NCBI GenBank assembly: GCA_013397865.1
Contig: VZTI01000612.1
Coordinates: 391,855-455,854, forward strand
Origin: Struthidea cinerea
Taxonomy: Eukaryota; Chordata; Aves; Passeriformes; Corcoracidae
Length of the DNA: 64,000 bases
Direction of reading: 5' to 3'
Part shown: positions 46,801-61,000 of the stretch, one piece after another
Layout of the letters: the number at the start of each line of letters is the position of its first letter
How positions within the stretch are numbered: position 1 is the first letter of the stretch
Made by a program: the position numbers and the translations under genes
Notes under the pieces: generated by a model
The model's database searches: none
What the model saw: only the letters and a program-made list of their open reading frames with translations
Told to the model about the DNA's origin: nothing

Positions 46801-49000
46801 ACCTCACATTTCCAAAGAAAGTTTCGGTAAGTTCATTTTCGGGTAAGCGGCTCCATTTGCCTTTAAGGAGGTGTGATTTCCAGAGCGTACTGGAGCCAGA
46901 CTGTGCTGGAAGCACTTCTGGTCAGGCTGGAGTGTTTGTTTAAAATCAGAGTTGTTTCCTGAACCATTTGTTAAAAGCTGTATCATCACACTCTTCGCTG
47001 GACTTCTGCCTCTCCTGGGAGCTGTAATGTCCGTACCCAGCTGGACTTCATGGTGATCCCTCCTCTCTGCCCACCCAGCACCAGATGTGGTATCCCATCC
47101 ATAGGGGAAGGGGGTGAGTATCTGCTGGATCCCTCTGATCTCAGCCAGCGGGGTTGGTTTCCTGTCTCTGTCTCTGGTCATTTTATGATCCAGATTCAGA
47201 CGTCCCCAGACTAATCAGGGGAAAAATCCTTACCCTGAAACCCAGTCCATCCTTGGAGTAAGCCATTAGATGACGTGGGATATCTACTGCCTGCCTCCAT
47301 CAGAGAGGGGGGTAGTTCAGAGCTTTCTTTGAAGTTTCAGCACAAGAGATCCTGTATTTGCCTTCTGCAGGGCAGCTTTGCTATCCATAGTGGAATAACC
47401 AGTAATGGTCATGGTGCCCGCACATGCGTTTCTGTATCCTTTCCTTGCAGAATCTAATCCCTCTGTGTGACCGGAATGTAGTGAATCGTGTTAAGAATGG
47501 GTCACTAGGACTGCTGGGACAGAAGCTCAGCTCATATATTTAAATAACTGTGATCCAAAGGGCCCATCCATGTTTCCTGAGAATATCATCCCTTGGATAG
47601 TGGCAACAAGATCAGAACATGAGGGAATTTTCTCTGTTCCATTCTGGCTCTCCTGCCCAGAGTGTAACATGGCAGTAACACCTTCATGTCAAAAAGTCCT
47701 TCCTGGAGATTTTCTTCCACTGTCCTGCTGAATCAGCGGCATCTGAAGATGTGAAGACCTGATTTGAAAAAAAAAAAAGCCAGATTTGAAGATAAATTTG
47801 TTTCAGCTGGGCATTTTCTGGTGATTCTGGAGGCTGTGTAAAACTGGGCTAACCTCAGGTGTGGAGTGAGACTATGGAAATGTAATTGCACTTCCAAGTT
47901 TGAATAGATCTTCAAGGCTCTTGTCTTCAAGCTGCAACATATGTATACAGTGACCCTAGGAGCACCTGGATCCTGGCTGTTGATAAAGGGCATTATTTAA
48001 TTTATTTATTTTCTGCCAGTTGAAACACTGGCCAGGGAAACCTGCCCCACCAGTTTCGCCATTACAATTCTCCCATTCATTTTTGGCTTCCAGCCACACT
48101 ATAAAGTCAATAGTAGTCAATGAAACAATAATGGGAGAGGAGGACCGGAATTAAAGAAAGAGCCCATCTCTCACCAGTAGACATGTGACTCCAAGGCTAA
48201 GTGTTGGCTTATAATTATTATTAACAAAAGCAACCTGGGAAGGAAATGTGATCTTCCCTTTGTGCCGTGTGCATGGTCAAATCTTGAATATGCTTCCTGG
48301 GAAAAAGAAACAACCTTCTGCACAGTGGAGAAAGGCAAAGACTCTCTGCTGAACCTGTGGTTTTCATTTGTCTGGTTTCTGGATGACTGCATTACGTTAT
48401 GGAAAGTTTTTTGTAGTTTCTAAGTCCTTTTTTGAAGATCAGAAATGTACATTGGATAAAGAAAAATAAATCAAAGTTGTTGCCGTTATCCCTTCCCCAA
48501 CCTTACAGTTTGCTCCAGCTAGGATGTGATTTATGAGAAATTCCCTGGCTTTATTGTGGAAAGTATCAAATGGAAGAGTATATCCATTTCATTCAGCATA
48601 GCTTAAGATGATATAGCTGGGAGTTGACTGAGTTGAAATCCCAGGGTATATACTGCCAGAACTCAAGTGGCCTAAAAATACACACAGTGATTTCCTGATG
48701 TCCTCCACACTCACCAGAACAGTGCTAATGTGCTGGTCATGGCACAAAATGCTGCATACAGCAGACTGCTAGGAATAAAAAACACATTAGGTTTTAACTT
48801 TTCAGTGTAAAGTCTGCTTCAAAGCAGTTTGGCCACTCTGAATGTTCTGTGCCAGGAGGGGTTTTGCCACAGTCCTTAGAAACCACCTCTTTCTCAGGTA
48901 CCACTGCAACATTTGACCAGATGACTCATTCCTGTACACTTCAATGTCTGGGGTGAGGCCTTTTTTTGCAAAGAATCCTTTATTCTCTCATCAAAACTCT
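46801..49000. other. Unique non-coding sequence, no gene recognised
   Basis: Nothing recognised. A run of 12 A lies at 47767-47778. The minus-strand open frame of 125 codons at 46804-47181 ends within fragment C's flank and has no domain. Confidence 0.5.
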
Positions 49001-49065
49001 CCAGGGCAAGGATTAACTTTTGTTCTGCTGTGTTTGTACAGCACCACACACAATCTTGCATGGTC
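49000..49065 (-). repeat. Ancient amniote repeat remnant (L3/MIR-type 3' motif)
   Basis: CAGGGCAAGGATTAACTTTTGTTCTGCTGTGTTTGTACAGCACC followed by ACACACAATCTTG and TGGTCCCAT is close to the common amniote repeat motif that reads CAGGGACTGTCTTTTTGTTCTGTGTTTGTACAGCGCC, then TAGCACAATGGGGTCCT. Around 50 bases align well. It is the complementary end of the motif set seen at 25895-26080, so the two remnants belong to the same repeat group in opposite orientations. Confidence 0.6.
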
Positions 49066-52000
49066 CCATATAGCTCAACCCTTCACAGTCCTCTGACAGG
49101 CTGCTGCTCCTGGTTACAGCTGACTGCGGAGCTCAGGTTTCCTTAGATGTTCCTGACTGAACTGCTAACTTCTTACAGATCTGAGGTCAGATATGGATGC
49201 CCTTGAACCTAGAGGCCACTCTAAAACACCACCTCATGCTGGGTAGCAGCCTTTGTCCCTGAGAGGTGTAAGTGTGTGTGACCATGTGGTTCTTTGGTGG
49301 GGCCTAATATTTTTTGGCAGCTGATGCCAGTACCCAGGGAGTTTAACCTCCCACTTTGCCCGTGGATGAGGAAGCCTTGATGGAGAGCACATGGAGCATA
49401 ACTCCTGTTTGCCGCGGAGACGGCTTTCTGTGCCGTACGCTTCATGGGATTCTTATCATGGGCAAAAGGTTTCAGAAGCAGGACATTAAGTGGAGAAAAA
49501 TGGGGTCTGGGAGGACGTTAACAATTTGAGAAGTGCCCTTTTTAAACAATGTTTTAGGCCACGCACTTTGATGGGATGGTATCTACTGGGTGTGCAAAAG
49601 CATCTTCCAAAGATAGATCTTCCTGAGAGAAACATGGAGTAATTGTGAAGGTTACCAGCACAAACATGAGGAAATATATATAAAGTTGGGACTGGAGATG
49701 GTGCATGGGTAGGAGAAAGACAGAAGATACCAGATGAAGAGCTTGCCAGGCTTTTGGTTACATGCTCAGTTTAGTGGAAATGAGAAGGAAAAGCCTTCTA
49801 CTTTTCCTCTTAGCATGCTATCCTCATGGCCTATATTTGTCATCTAGGACTTGAACAGCAGAGAAAAAATTTGCATTGCAGTAAAAATAAACTGGCTTTT
49901 TTGTTATTGACTATTTTTATCAAATGTTTAAAATGAAGCACTGCAAAAAAATGAAAATCATACCCATTCTTTTGCCAATTTCAATACAGATAGAGATGGG
50001 CTGAACTATTTTTAACAAAAAATAAATACCCCTCTTTGAGGTCTTCCTCTGAATTTCATACCAGGACCCTTTGTGCTCCCTGGCGTGAGTGTTTGATCCA
50101 AAAATACGCAAAGATCTGCCAAACCACTAACTACAACCGAGACAAAGTTGAGTAAAAATGGAGCCAAAAAAAGTTGTGTGTGTGGCTTTTCTTGAGAGGT
50201 TAGATCACTTCTGTGTTTTTGAAATATGTAAATATATACATGTATACAAGTATATTTATAAATTACTTATTGCTGCTCATCAGGGGAAACCTTGCAGGCA
50301 AATAGAAAAATATAGAAAAGATCATTAAAACAGACACAGGAGAGAGATTAGAGAAGGGAAAATGGGTCAGGGAAGTTAAACTCAGCTGTTCCATCTTCAA
50401 ACTGAGAAAAATGATGGTTTCGTGATTCTTGGTGGAATTACCATGTAAAACCCCATGACACAATATGTGAGCAAACCACAAATTTTGGAGAATTACTAAA
50501 TGGAGCTGACAGTTCTGGTGCTGATGTAAAGTTCAAGACCTGAGATGGGAAGGACTGGAAAAGTATGTTTTGGGAGGGGGTACAAAGCCTCTGACACCTA
50601 ACATAGCTGTTCCTAAACCAAAGGTCTTGACCCCATGGTAGTTTGCAAGAGTACGCCCAGCTGGCAAAAATCCAACTGCAGAAGCAAGGCTTTTAAGCAG
50701 AAGTGGGGCTGCAGGCTGGGAAAAGAGGCTGGCACCTAGGAACTGGGACTCCTAATGCTGGAAGTAGGAAGGTGTTGCTCAGCAGATCATTTTGTTCTGT
50801 CTCTAGCTGGAAAAATAGGAGACTGACCAAGGAGTACCACAGCTCTGAGGAATTATGACTGCTATGTGCCATCAGTACATTTAACAGCTGACAGGGATCC
50901 CAAAATGACAGCCACAAAACTTTCTTATAGAGTGGGCTGTGTGTAGAAGTGGGGTGTTACCTTAAGTGATAGCAAAGCTCCCTTGTGAAAGATGTGGCCA
51001 TGTGGATTTACACCACCTTAGCCCAGTATTCAGGACAAAATAAATTTTAAAGTGCCTATGTGTCTTTTTTTTCGTGTACATATATTTGACTTTTAATTAC
51101 CTGGAATAAAATAAGTGAAGCCGGTATTTCTTCTTTGTAGCACACCAGAAGGTCCTGAAAGGAACCAGAAGAGGTGACTGTCTTCCAGAAAACATTTCCA
51201 GAGTATGGTACTTTTCTTTCATTCTTTTACCTAAAAGCTACCTTTTTTACTTACATGGAGAGGTTTGTGCTATATTTTGTCTCAATGACCCAAATACTGC
51301 TTTGTGTCACAATTTGGACCTGACAATCCAGGGATTATATCTTCCCAAACAGCTTTGATGGTGTCTTGTCCTCATTCAGCTGACAAAGAGCTAGAGGAAG
51401 GATCTTTCACGCAAAAGTAACACAAAGGATGCTTTACTATTTATAGAGAGGAGAGCTTTTAAGCACAAAATTTTGTGATAGGTACATAACTTGCATAGTA
51501 TTTCACTGGAATTGGGGGGCCTGTCTTCTGTTTGCATTTTAAAATGTGTCATGACTCAAACATACTCAGCTAAAGCATTACAAACAGAGAGAAAAAAAAA
51601 TCAAGACAGGGAGGCAGGGTTATTTTCTGGTACAGTAGGAACGCCAGCTTTATCTGGATGAAACAAGCCAGAGATTAAATTTAGTTCCTCAAAAGGATGG
51701 TGAATATCAAACATTACTGCACGGTTTGGATAAGCCTTGTTTGTTTGGATTCTTATCCATTCCGCAGGCAAGAATAATTTTCTCTCCACAAACAGAAGAG
51801 TTTCCAAACCCAGTCCATCTTTACCAAACAAAAGTGTTAGACCTAGAGACAGCAAACGTTCCCCAGCCTCTCTGTTTCCTCCACACAGCTTCCCTATCAG
51901 CCCCAAAATCTGAGCTCTCCCGAGCTTCCTGTTTTCCACAGTTGTGTTCTCACTTTCATGGTATTTTCTGAAGCATACCCCACCACAGCTGGTGTAGTTT

Positions 52001-55000
52001 CTACTTGGGAAAATATTATTTTCCTGTGGTGCTTTGCTGAATCCCCAGAAAAGCTCTGCACAGACACCTGCACAAAGAACTCCTCAGAGAACACTACCAT
52101 GGCCAGTCAGTCCTATAAATACTTATCAAGGCCAGACACCCAGTCTTCAAAGCCTAGAAATTGTTTGATATTCCAGGAGAAAGTGATTTCAAATTGCTTT
52201 ACACCTCCCTTGCCCAGCTGTAGGAAAAGACATAGCACAGGGGGAAGTAAAAATTTTTCCTTGTCTGTTCCATGCCCCTGCTTGCCAATAGTTTAATCCT
52301 GAAAGCAAATTTCACTCCTATGTTGCCACTGTAGTGGGCGACATCTGTTCTTACAAACACCTTAAAAAAACAAACAAAAATCTTCAATGAAAAATGGCTT
52401 TTAATCTGAATGAAGAAATGTTTTCTGAAAATCTCTGCTTTGGTAAGTAACGTTTGGGGTTTCTTTTGCTTTTCAAATCCCACCTTTTCAGTACAAGGGA
52501 CCTGATGGGACGCTGGTGGGTGGCAGGCACATGGATGCAGTGACAAACAGTGGGATTTACCAAACACTGACACCATTGTATAGGAACAGGTACTTTATGA
52601 TAGGGCCCTTGCTAGCAGGTGATGGCAGGAATGGTAGATCCCTGGGCTTATTTTACCAGGGCCAGATTCCTCTGGCCTAGACAAATAACCTGGTGGACAA
52701 ACTACCTCTAAGCTGGTCCCCTAAACCCTGCATGGAAAATAAGATGCATTCTGGTGATGGCTCCTCCCGACCCAAGCTCCTGTCAATGGATGCTGGTCAC
52801 CTGAGAGAGCTTCTGGAAAAACCTAGGATAGTGAAGGACATGGGAGCGCTACCAGATAAATCCCAGTCAGTGGGGATGTGGGGTGCCCCTGGATAAGACC
52901 TGCTCAAAGGACATGACTCCAGGTTGTGGTTTCCACCTCCAGCTGTTGAGGCTGCTGTGTCTGGGCTGCGGTGTTTGCCTCTCTCTCCTCTCCCCAGTCC
53001 CTGCTCTCCTGTCTGGCTCATCCTCCCTTTGTTTACTCACCTGTGAGACACATTGTCTCAAGGCCAGACTGCTCGCTTCCCAGAGCAGGCAGCCGGGGAA
53101 GCACAGCTGCCCGGGTTGTGTGTTAGTACAGTTATGTGCCAGTCCTTTTCAGGGTAGATGCCCATGAATGCAGGGCTTGTCATGAAAAGCGAACAACAAA
53201 ACACAGGGGTGAGCAAAGACATGACAGGCGGTGCCCTGGTGAAGAGCAAGGACCTGGAGGAAAAGAGCCCTGGGGAGAAATAATGGGCAGCCCTGTCCCC
53301 TTGACCTCTCCCCTCTGCCACCCTACTCTAGCCCACCACTATCCCCACCTCACCCTTTGGTTAGGCTGCTAGAGCAGGAGGACAAGGAGGTGAAGGAAAA
53401 GTGGCACCTCACCACCTGAGAAGACCCCAAGCGTTCAGCCAGGAAGGATACAGAGAGGAATTCTGCTCTCCCTCCTGCTTCCACCCTACCACCTGACCCT
53501 CCCAACCGCTGAGGGGCTGCCTGAGTGCTGCCTGGAGTCTCATTTCTGGTGCATGTTTCATTTCTGGTTCAGTTCAAATAGTGCAGACATGAGGCTCACC
53601 TGCCCTTCTGCTGCCTTATGTCCCCAGGGGAGTAACAGGATGGGCTCTTTGATCATCCATACTGCAGTTAGGTGTGTGCAGGTCTGGTGTGAGTGGGGAC
53701 ATGCACAATTAAGTACAGAGAAATCAATGACCTTCATTCTAGCCGAAAGAGGGAGAGTGAAGTGAAGTCCTTGGAGCCAGGGATGGAGATAATAATGTGT
53801 CATTTAGGGCACAAATAGAGCTTTCAGACATCATGTCTGAGTTTTTATGCATTGGGTTCACACAGTTTGGCCCATCACTGGAGTGAGGGCTTTGCAGACT
53901 CAGCTTGTGCCCTGTGCCACAGCTGATCTGTCCTGTGGTGAATTTTGTGTGGAAAAGTCCTGTCACATAGGTGACAATTTCGGAGAGGGACTGTGGAGAA
54001 CAGACAATGACATTGTTCTGCCTTGGCCCGCCAGGGAGCCGCTCTGCTGCACAGGTACTGTATATAACATACGAGATGTTAATTCAATTTTCATGTACAT
54101 TTTGGAGGAGCTGAATGTGGCCTTTGTCTAATGCTTTGGCTTACAAGGGCTTTTTCATAAGAAATTCTATTTAAATGAAATAGAAAACTTTCTGATAGTT
54201 ACCAAACACCAGGAGACAATGGCAGGCTATATCTGTTCAACATCATCAGCCATTCATTTATCCTAGGGAGGAATTTCTTGGTGATAATCCTGAGTGAAGG
54301 CTTGCTTGTTTGCATGACTGGATGAGATCCAGCATTGATAGCACCTTGCTGAACCCTTTGGAGTGTCAAGCTGAAATTACAGGAGAGACGTAATAAAGCT
54401 TGGGAAGGACTAACGAAAAAACCCATTCTCAGCTGCACCATAAGCATCTTTCCATCCTGGCATATGAGGATATAAAGAACAAGAACAGATGGGCAAAACA
54501 CAGACATTACTCCAGCGAGAGGTACCGTAAACACCAAAACACGTAAATTTAGAAAGGATAAACAGGAACATGTTAGAAGGGATAATGGGAAGCAATGAGT
54601 TGGTGGAAAGTGTTTGTGGTAAGAGTGGGGTGCAGGAGGGCAGCACCACAGCAAATCAGGAACCTGAAAGCCCACCTAGTGCTGCTGGGCCCTGCAGCTT
54701 GGGCTCACCTGACCTGTACAGCTATGTGCATCACCTCCCCTTAAATATACCCTACAGTCTTCCCAGGCACCATGTGCTGCTGCCTCACACCTTCAGCATT
54801 AGAAAGCAATCCCCAGTCCCTAACTTGGCTCTTCCTTCCTCTGCTTAAGCTCATTAATTATTATACTGCCCCTGGAGATGTGATAATTAGCTCATTAGGG
54901 GATACTTTTTCCTGCCTAGAAAGCAACAGTTGCAGCCATCATCAGGAGAGACGAGAGTGTCTGCGTGCAGCCATCTCAGTGCCAGATGGAGTCCAGGTTT

Positions 55001-58000
55001 CAGGTGAAATTCTGCCTGAAAGAATTGACTGAGAAAGGAAGGCTTTTTTTCTTAATGATGTTGGATATGTTCCAGGACCTTGCAGAGAAAACTCGAGTTA
55101 GATCCCAAAGGAATTAATGCATCAGTTAGCTCCAACTAAAGCTTCTAGGGAAGAGATAAGAAGGCATAGTAAATATTTTACCAGGGGCTAGGCCGAAATA
55201 TCTGAACCACTCTGGGGCAAATTAGTGGCTGAGCTCCTATCAAGAGCACCTAGCACAGCACAGCTCCCAGGAGGACGCACAACCTCATTTAACCCCGAGG
55301 AGGTGTCAGTGCCTCTGTGGCAAGTTTCCATCCTGCCTCGGGCAAGCAGCTGGGCACGGTCCAAGACTGCTTGTGCTTTCCTCCACCAGTACCACAATGA
55401 ATAGCATTCCCCTCTCCCACACTCGCCCGCGGTTCCAGAAGAGCTCACATTCTCCATTTGCATTTCAGGTGGTTTCAAAAATGTGAGAACTTTGTCACCT
55501 CTTGATGGGAGCTGAGACCTCTGTGTCTCTACTGTGGGGAGCCAGTTGTGGAACCCCGGGGGCTGAAGACGTGAAAATGGCTTTACCTGCTGCTTTCAAG
55601 CAACAGCTCATGTGCGGTGCGGGAGATGAACTGTGGGAACGAGATGAGCGTATCGTGCATAAAAGGCCATGGGGTCAACAGGCAACTAATGAACACCAGA
55701 ACTATTATTTGTCTAAGTGATTGCGACAGGGTGGGTTCCAAAGAACCCAGTCTTCACCGGGGGAAGCTGGACCTTGTCAGTCTGCCAGAATGCCTCCAAA
55801 TGAGGCAGCAAACTGGTAGCTAAACTGATTCAGATGATTTATTAAGGCATTGTCAAACATTATTGGCAAAAAGCTGGCAGAGAGAAAAAGAGTGTGAAGG
55901 AGTTAGGCAAATGGCTACTCTTAGGTTAGACCTGGGGCTATGGGCATGCCTATGAGGTGTTTTGCAGCCAGATACTGATACACCGTCTGAACTCTGAACT
56001 GATCAGACACCACAGGATAGCACTGACCCTAAAGTAACCCAAGCTTGGGTTTTTCAAGGTGATAACTCCTTTAAAGCAGCTTCCATTCAACTCTGCACAC
56101 AGAGAGATCTTGAGCGTGCTTGCTCAGTGCCTGGGCAGAGTGCAAAGTCATGGATGGACGTAGCCTGAGAGAGAAGCTTAATAGATGTAGGCAGGGTCCC
56201 AGAAGGCTTTATCCTGAACCAAAACACAGGGAGAAGGGCATACTCAAAAAATGTGAAAACAAAAAAAATATGTAATGTAGAGAAGAGGTACATCAGTACA
56301 GAGGTATTTGTGGCAGTGAGTCCCAGGTGTCACCCCTTGCTTAGCAGGCTGAATTTCTCATGTCAGTGGAATTAATGTGAATGGTTGAAGATACAGCAGC
56401 AATGGCTGAATCAAAAAGAGTAGGAAAGCTGCTGAAAGCTTCACAGAAGTTTGCTTCAGTGCCTGAGACTGCCTGCATTAAAGATGAAAAGGCAGATGTC
56501 TCACTGCTCCCTAAAATCAGGGTTTCTGGATTGTCCTATGGGGCAGGAAGGACACCAGTGCCTGTGGGACTTGGTCACTATTTGGAGAAATACGGTGTTC
56601 AATACTGTGTATTGCTCTTTGCACTCAGTTTGTGTCCTGGCAGGATGGGGTTCCCCACCTTGCCGGACCCTGGTAGGCAGCTGCCCATGGTGATGCAAAC
56701 TCTGCTGCTGGCTCTGCCTGGCATGGATGCTGGCAGACAGGCTTCAGGGCAAACGTCCACTTGGATGGACTCCCTCTGGGCTGGCTGGGGAAGGGCAGAG
56801 CCGGGGGCCACCATCAGGGTAGGCAAGAGGCAAAAAGAGCCACTGCTAACATTCTACCTGTCTTAGGGATTAAATTTAACTCTTGGGTCAGCCAGAGCTG
56901 CCAGCATGGCACCTTCTGCCAGCAAAAAATGGCCTTTAAAGTGGGAAGGGAAATGAATATGTAACACAAACAAACAAAAATTGGTTGACCAAGAATTCAG
57001 GGAGGGCAGTATAACTGCACACAAAACTGAGTTTTGCCTCAACCACCAATTTACCTTGTCTTGAGGGCACTGGAATATGTTAAGAGGCTTCCAGAGGCCA
57101 CAGACGTCTGCCGCTCACAGCCAGGGCCCAGCGAGCGGCGCCAGCACTTGCTCCTCCTTGAGCCCTTCCCAGCCAGCAGAGGTGGTGCCCTTCGGTTCTG
57201 CATCCCAGGCCTAAATGTGGCCCTGGCAGCCCCTGGGCTGGCCTTCCCCACTCCTCGCTGAGCACCTCAGAGGTATGCCCAGTGAAGGGTCCTGGGACTC
57301 CCAGAGGAAATCCCACTGGAGCTCTGGAAGGTGTGAGGAATTGGGAATGTACATCAGCTAGAAGCAGTGGCCACTGAGCATGGCACTTGCAAAGCACGGC
57401 AGGAAAGCTGGAGAAGAGTAATATATTTAACTCCCCCACCTGGAAGGGATGTTTTATGGTGGCTACGCTGCAGGCTAAGCAGTCATGAGACCATAAGGGA
57501 AGAAATGCTCTCTTTTTGCAGTAGCAAGTCCCAGACAGAAGACTAGGGCAGCTCTGCCACTCTTAGCTGTCTGGAAACATGTTTCTCTCTTTAACAATGT
57601 TAAATACAGATGCATTTAGAGGGCAAAGTTACAGAACTAAGCTTCAGCTTTTGGTTGTGGGGTTTCTGATATTGTTTCGGGGGTTTTTTTCATTTCCTTT
57701 ATTTGTACACAATTGCATCATTTTCCCTCATGCTGTCCTCCACCAGAGCTGCCCCGAGGAGCGGACTGACCTGTGTGAAGCTCCTTGGACTGCGCTGCAC
57801 ATCCAGCTTGATGCAGCATTGCTAAACAAAAGAGGAGGCCCAAGGGAGCCATGAACCCTGTGGCAGGGCTGGCGGCGTTCTCCAAACCCAGTTTCTGCAG
57901 AAAGCTCAGTGCCCATGATGTCCCCTCCTCTGCCTACAGGGACGTCTATGCAGTGCTGGGAGCTAATTTTAAGTGCTTTGTTGGTGGCTGTCGAGCTGAC

Positions 58001-61000
58001 TGCACAGAAGGACTCAGAGGTGTTCAGTGAATTTGTCAGAGATCTGGCATTTTCAACCCTTTTTCCAACTGGTTCAGGCTGGAGCCTCTTAAAGACACAG
58101 CTGTCCCCAAAACCAGTGAGGAAACGTTGCTAAGCCTGCATGGCCAAATCGAGGAAGCGACAGGTCATTGCAGCCCCCAGCTACAGATGGTTAGCTTTTT
58201 AACCCAAGCTATCTTATCTCACGCTTTAGACTTCGCAGAGGCTGGGTTCAACTCCTGGCGCCTCAGCCAGGAAGCTGGCTGCCTTGGATGCTCTCCAATG
58301 CTTATTTACAACATACATATGCAGTGCGGCCATTGATTTATACTCCAGGCAGCCTCCACCCCAAAGAGGCAGATTTAGAAGCAGCGTCTCTTCAAAGCGA
58401 GAACGAGCTCCACTTTACTTTGTCCTCAGCTAAGCCTCATCCTGTCGGGATGTTCAAGCACAGGTAGTGGTGCTGGAATTTTTGGTGGAGACCCCAGCAG
58501 GATTAGGCACTCAAGTAGGTGCAGAAATTTCCAGTCTTTTACATCAGTGTCTTGATTCTCCACAAGCACTGAGGCTCTCCAGGCTTCTTAAGGGAGTCTA
58601 ACAGTGCTCCTGGACAGATTTAGGTTCCTAACTTTAGACCTTTCCTTTGAAAAAGTTGGCCTTTATGTTCTGGGCCCAAAGTATTTCTGCATGGTGACAA
58701 CACTGTCATCCCTTCTATTCTGGCACCCTACCACCTATTCAAACAGACACGCCATACTAAAACAGCCAGATCAAATAAGTTGTCTTTTCTTCCTCCTTTT
58801 TCCATGCTCTACATGTGGACAGACACTTTCTGTCCTGAATCACTTGATCTCCTCTCAAAATGAGGCTCGCACACCTAAAGGGAAAAATGTCCTGTTTATT
58901 GCATGAAGGGGGAAGTCGGTGCCGAGGCTGGGCAAGTTTTAGCTAGCTGATCTCTGCCCCACAGCTGCAGCTGAGCATCCCACTCTGCTGAGCTCTTCTC
59001 CCAGCACCCCCAGCCTTATGGCTCCACTCCACCGGCCAAAGCCTGGCTAGAGGCAGCCTCACACCTGCTTTTCTTCAGCAGATCTCCCTTTTCTTGGGCA
59101 CATGAATCATTCTGTGACATTTTCAAGGATCTGCCTGCCGTTCAGGATCAAAGTCTCAGCACCTTCTTTGCGTGTGAACTTGTGCCAGCATTTTCATAAA
59201 AAAAACAATTGTGTGCCTTGTTCAACAGACCTGGCTAATGGCAGGTTCTGAGAAGCACCTAAGTACCTGGTAGTGGAGATGTAATAAAACTTGCTATACT
59301 TAGGCCCTTGCAGGCACTTCCAATTATAAAAATCTATTTTTGTACCTTTAGAACCGTCCTTTTTTAAAACTGTTCTTAACAAAGAGCCTCAGCCTTTGAG
59401 CTATATATTTTTCTTACATTAAAAAAGCCCGCATATTGTTTTGCCTATTTTGAGCCGAGCATTTGGAAAAAAAAAACAAACAGGTTTGCTGGTAGGAGAG
59501 CTATTTTTCATGTTTGTGCAAATAATGAATGGTGTGGTTGATAAAAATGAAAGTCCACAAAGGATGCAAAATTTCCCTTTCCAAAAGACAGTTCTAAGCA
59601 TGTTTTCTGAGGTGTTTTTGGGAGGAGGCTGCAGGGCTTGTGGTCTTACTCACAGACAGAAAGGGCTCTCTAAGATAGGAAAAAACTCTCAGGAGAATCA
59701 CTGAAGACATCCTACGCCTTGTCTGGCTCCACGCTCACTTCAAGGCAATGCAAGAGACAATTACCAGTGGGGAACAATTTCCTCCTCACTTGATCGTTTG
59801 GGAGTATGACCTATGAAAGGCCAGAAAGAAAGAACAACACCTTCTGACTTCAGTACGAGAATGGGTACAGAAAGTCTGGCATTTTAGCTGCCTTCTAAAT
59901 AAAAAAGATAGAGGAATTTCACTATAGTTTTTTCTCCCTTTCTTTTCAACCTAACAAGTAAAACTGGAAAATACAAAGTCAAAGACCAGCTCTGCACTGA
60001 GAGTCACTGAGCCAATTCTGTAACAAGAGTGCAATTCAGGCATAAACGTCAAATGTAAATTTATATTTCTTTTAAATTGGTCACATCCTCTCCTACTACG
60101 TTATAATTTAGTGGGAAGGATGCTGTATTTGGGATGGACATGAAAGAGCAAGAAGTGCAGGCTGATGCACAGGCTGGGATGCAGTTCATGGGGTCCAACG
60201 CCTCACCCCCTGCCTCGCCTCTTGTCACAGGAGACATGAATAGCAGCGGTGCCGGGGAGCCTCAGCTGCTCGGGGGGCTCCGAGCCCAGGCAGTGCACAA
60301 AGCCATATGCACCAAGGCAGCTTTTTGCATGGCTTGATGTGCAGCTCTGGCTGGGCACACCTGGGCAGGCGATGTGGGGCGGGTGGCTGAGTCAGCGGGG
60401 CAGTGAGGAAGGCTCCGGGCAGTGAGGAGAGAAGGGTTCTGTGTTTCTGCCTGCTTGGTGCAGCACAGTGCTGTGAGAGGCCTGTGAGCTCCAGGCCATG
60501 GACAGAGCAGTCTGCTTGCTTTCCCATCATGTCCATGCTCATGTGCCCTGCCCCATGGGCTTCTGGAGTCTGTACAGACAGAGTCAGCTCCAGACTGCCT
60601 TTGCCAGTACATGCAGGTTTGAACCACTTGTGTGTCTTGGTGTACAAACAAACAGTTGACATTAGGGACAAGGGTCGTGGCTTGGTGACTAACCTTGGCA
60701 AGGTGCTGTTGCCCATACAGGTGGAAGGCTGTGCTGGAACAGGATGCTGATGGGGCCAGAAGAATAGAGAATTTGGTGTGCAAAGGGTTTTTGGAGGTAG
60801 CACCAAAAGTGGTTGATTTAACCAAGAGGTGATGATTGATTCAGCAGAGACAGGTGGAGAGACCTCTGGCAGAGCTCTGTCCCATCACCCTTCATTCCTT
60901 GGCTGCTGACCTTTCAACAGCACACTCAGGAGTCAGGGATAGATTAGTACAGGTGGCTCTACCCAGTCTTTGCATGGTACGGGGCTGTTTGTAGGTTCCC

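Noticed and set aside
56381..56866. 161-codon open frame as a gene
   Set aside because: No recognisable domain, other frames in the same place are also open, and there is no splice or promoter context that sets it apart.
57165..57185. CCAGCAGAGGTGGTG as a CTCF site
   Set aside because: It matches only part of the CTCF core and lacks the run of G that follows in good sites.
58238..58265. GGGTTCAACTCCTGG as a tRNA B-box
   Set aside because: No A-box lies at the right distance upstream and the surrounding bases do not fold into a cloverleaf.
60225..60825. Two long minus-strand open frames (193 and 187 codons) as a gene
   Set aside because: They overlap almost fully in different frames, with a third open frame of 115 codons on the other strand. 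This is expected in a GC-rich patch with few stop codons. No domain, signal peptide or repeat pattern is visible in any of them.
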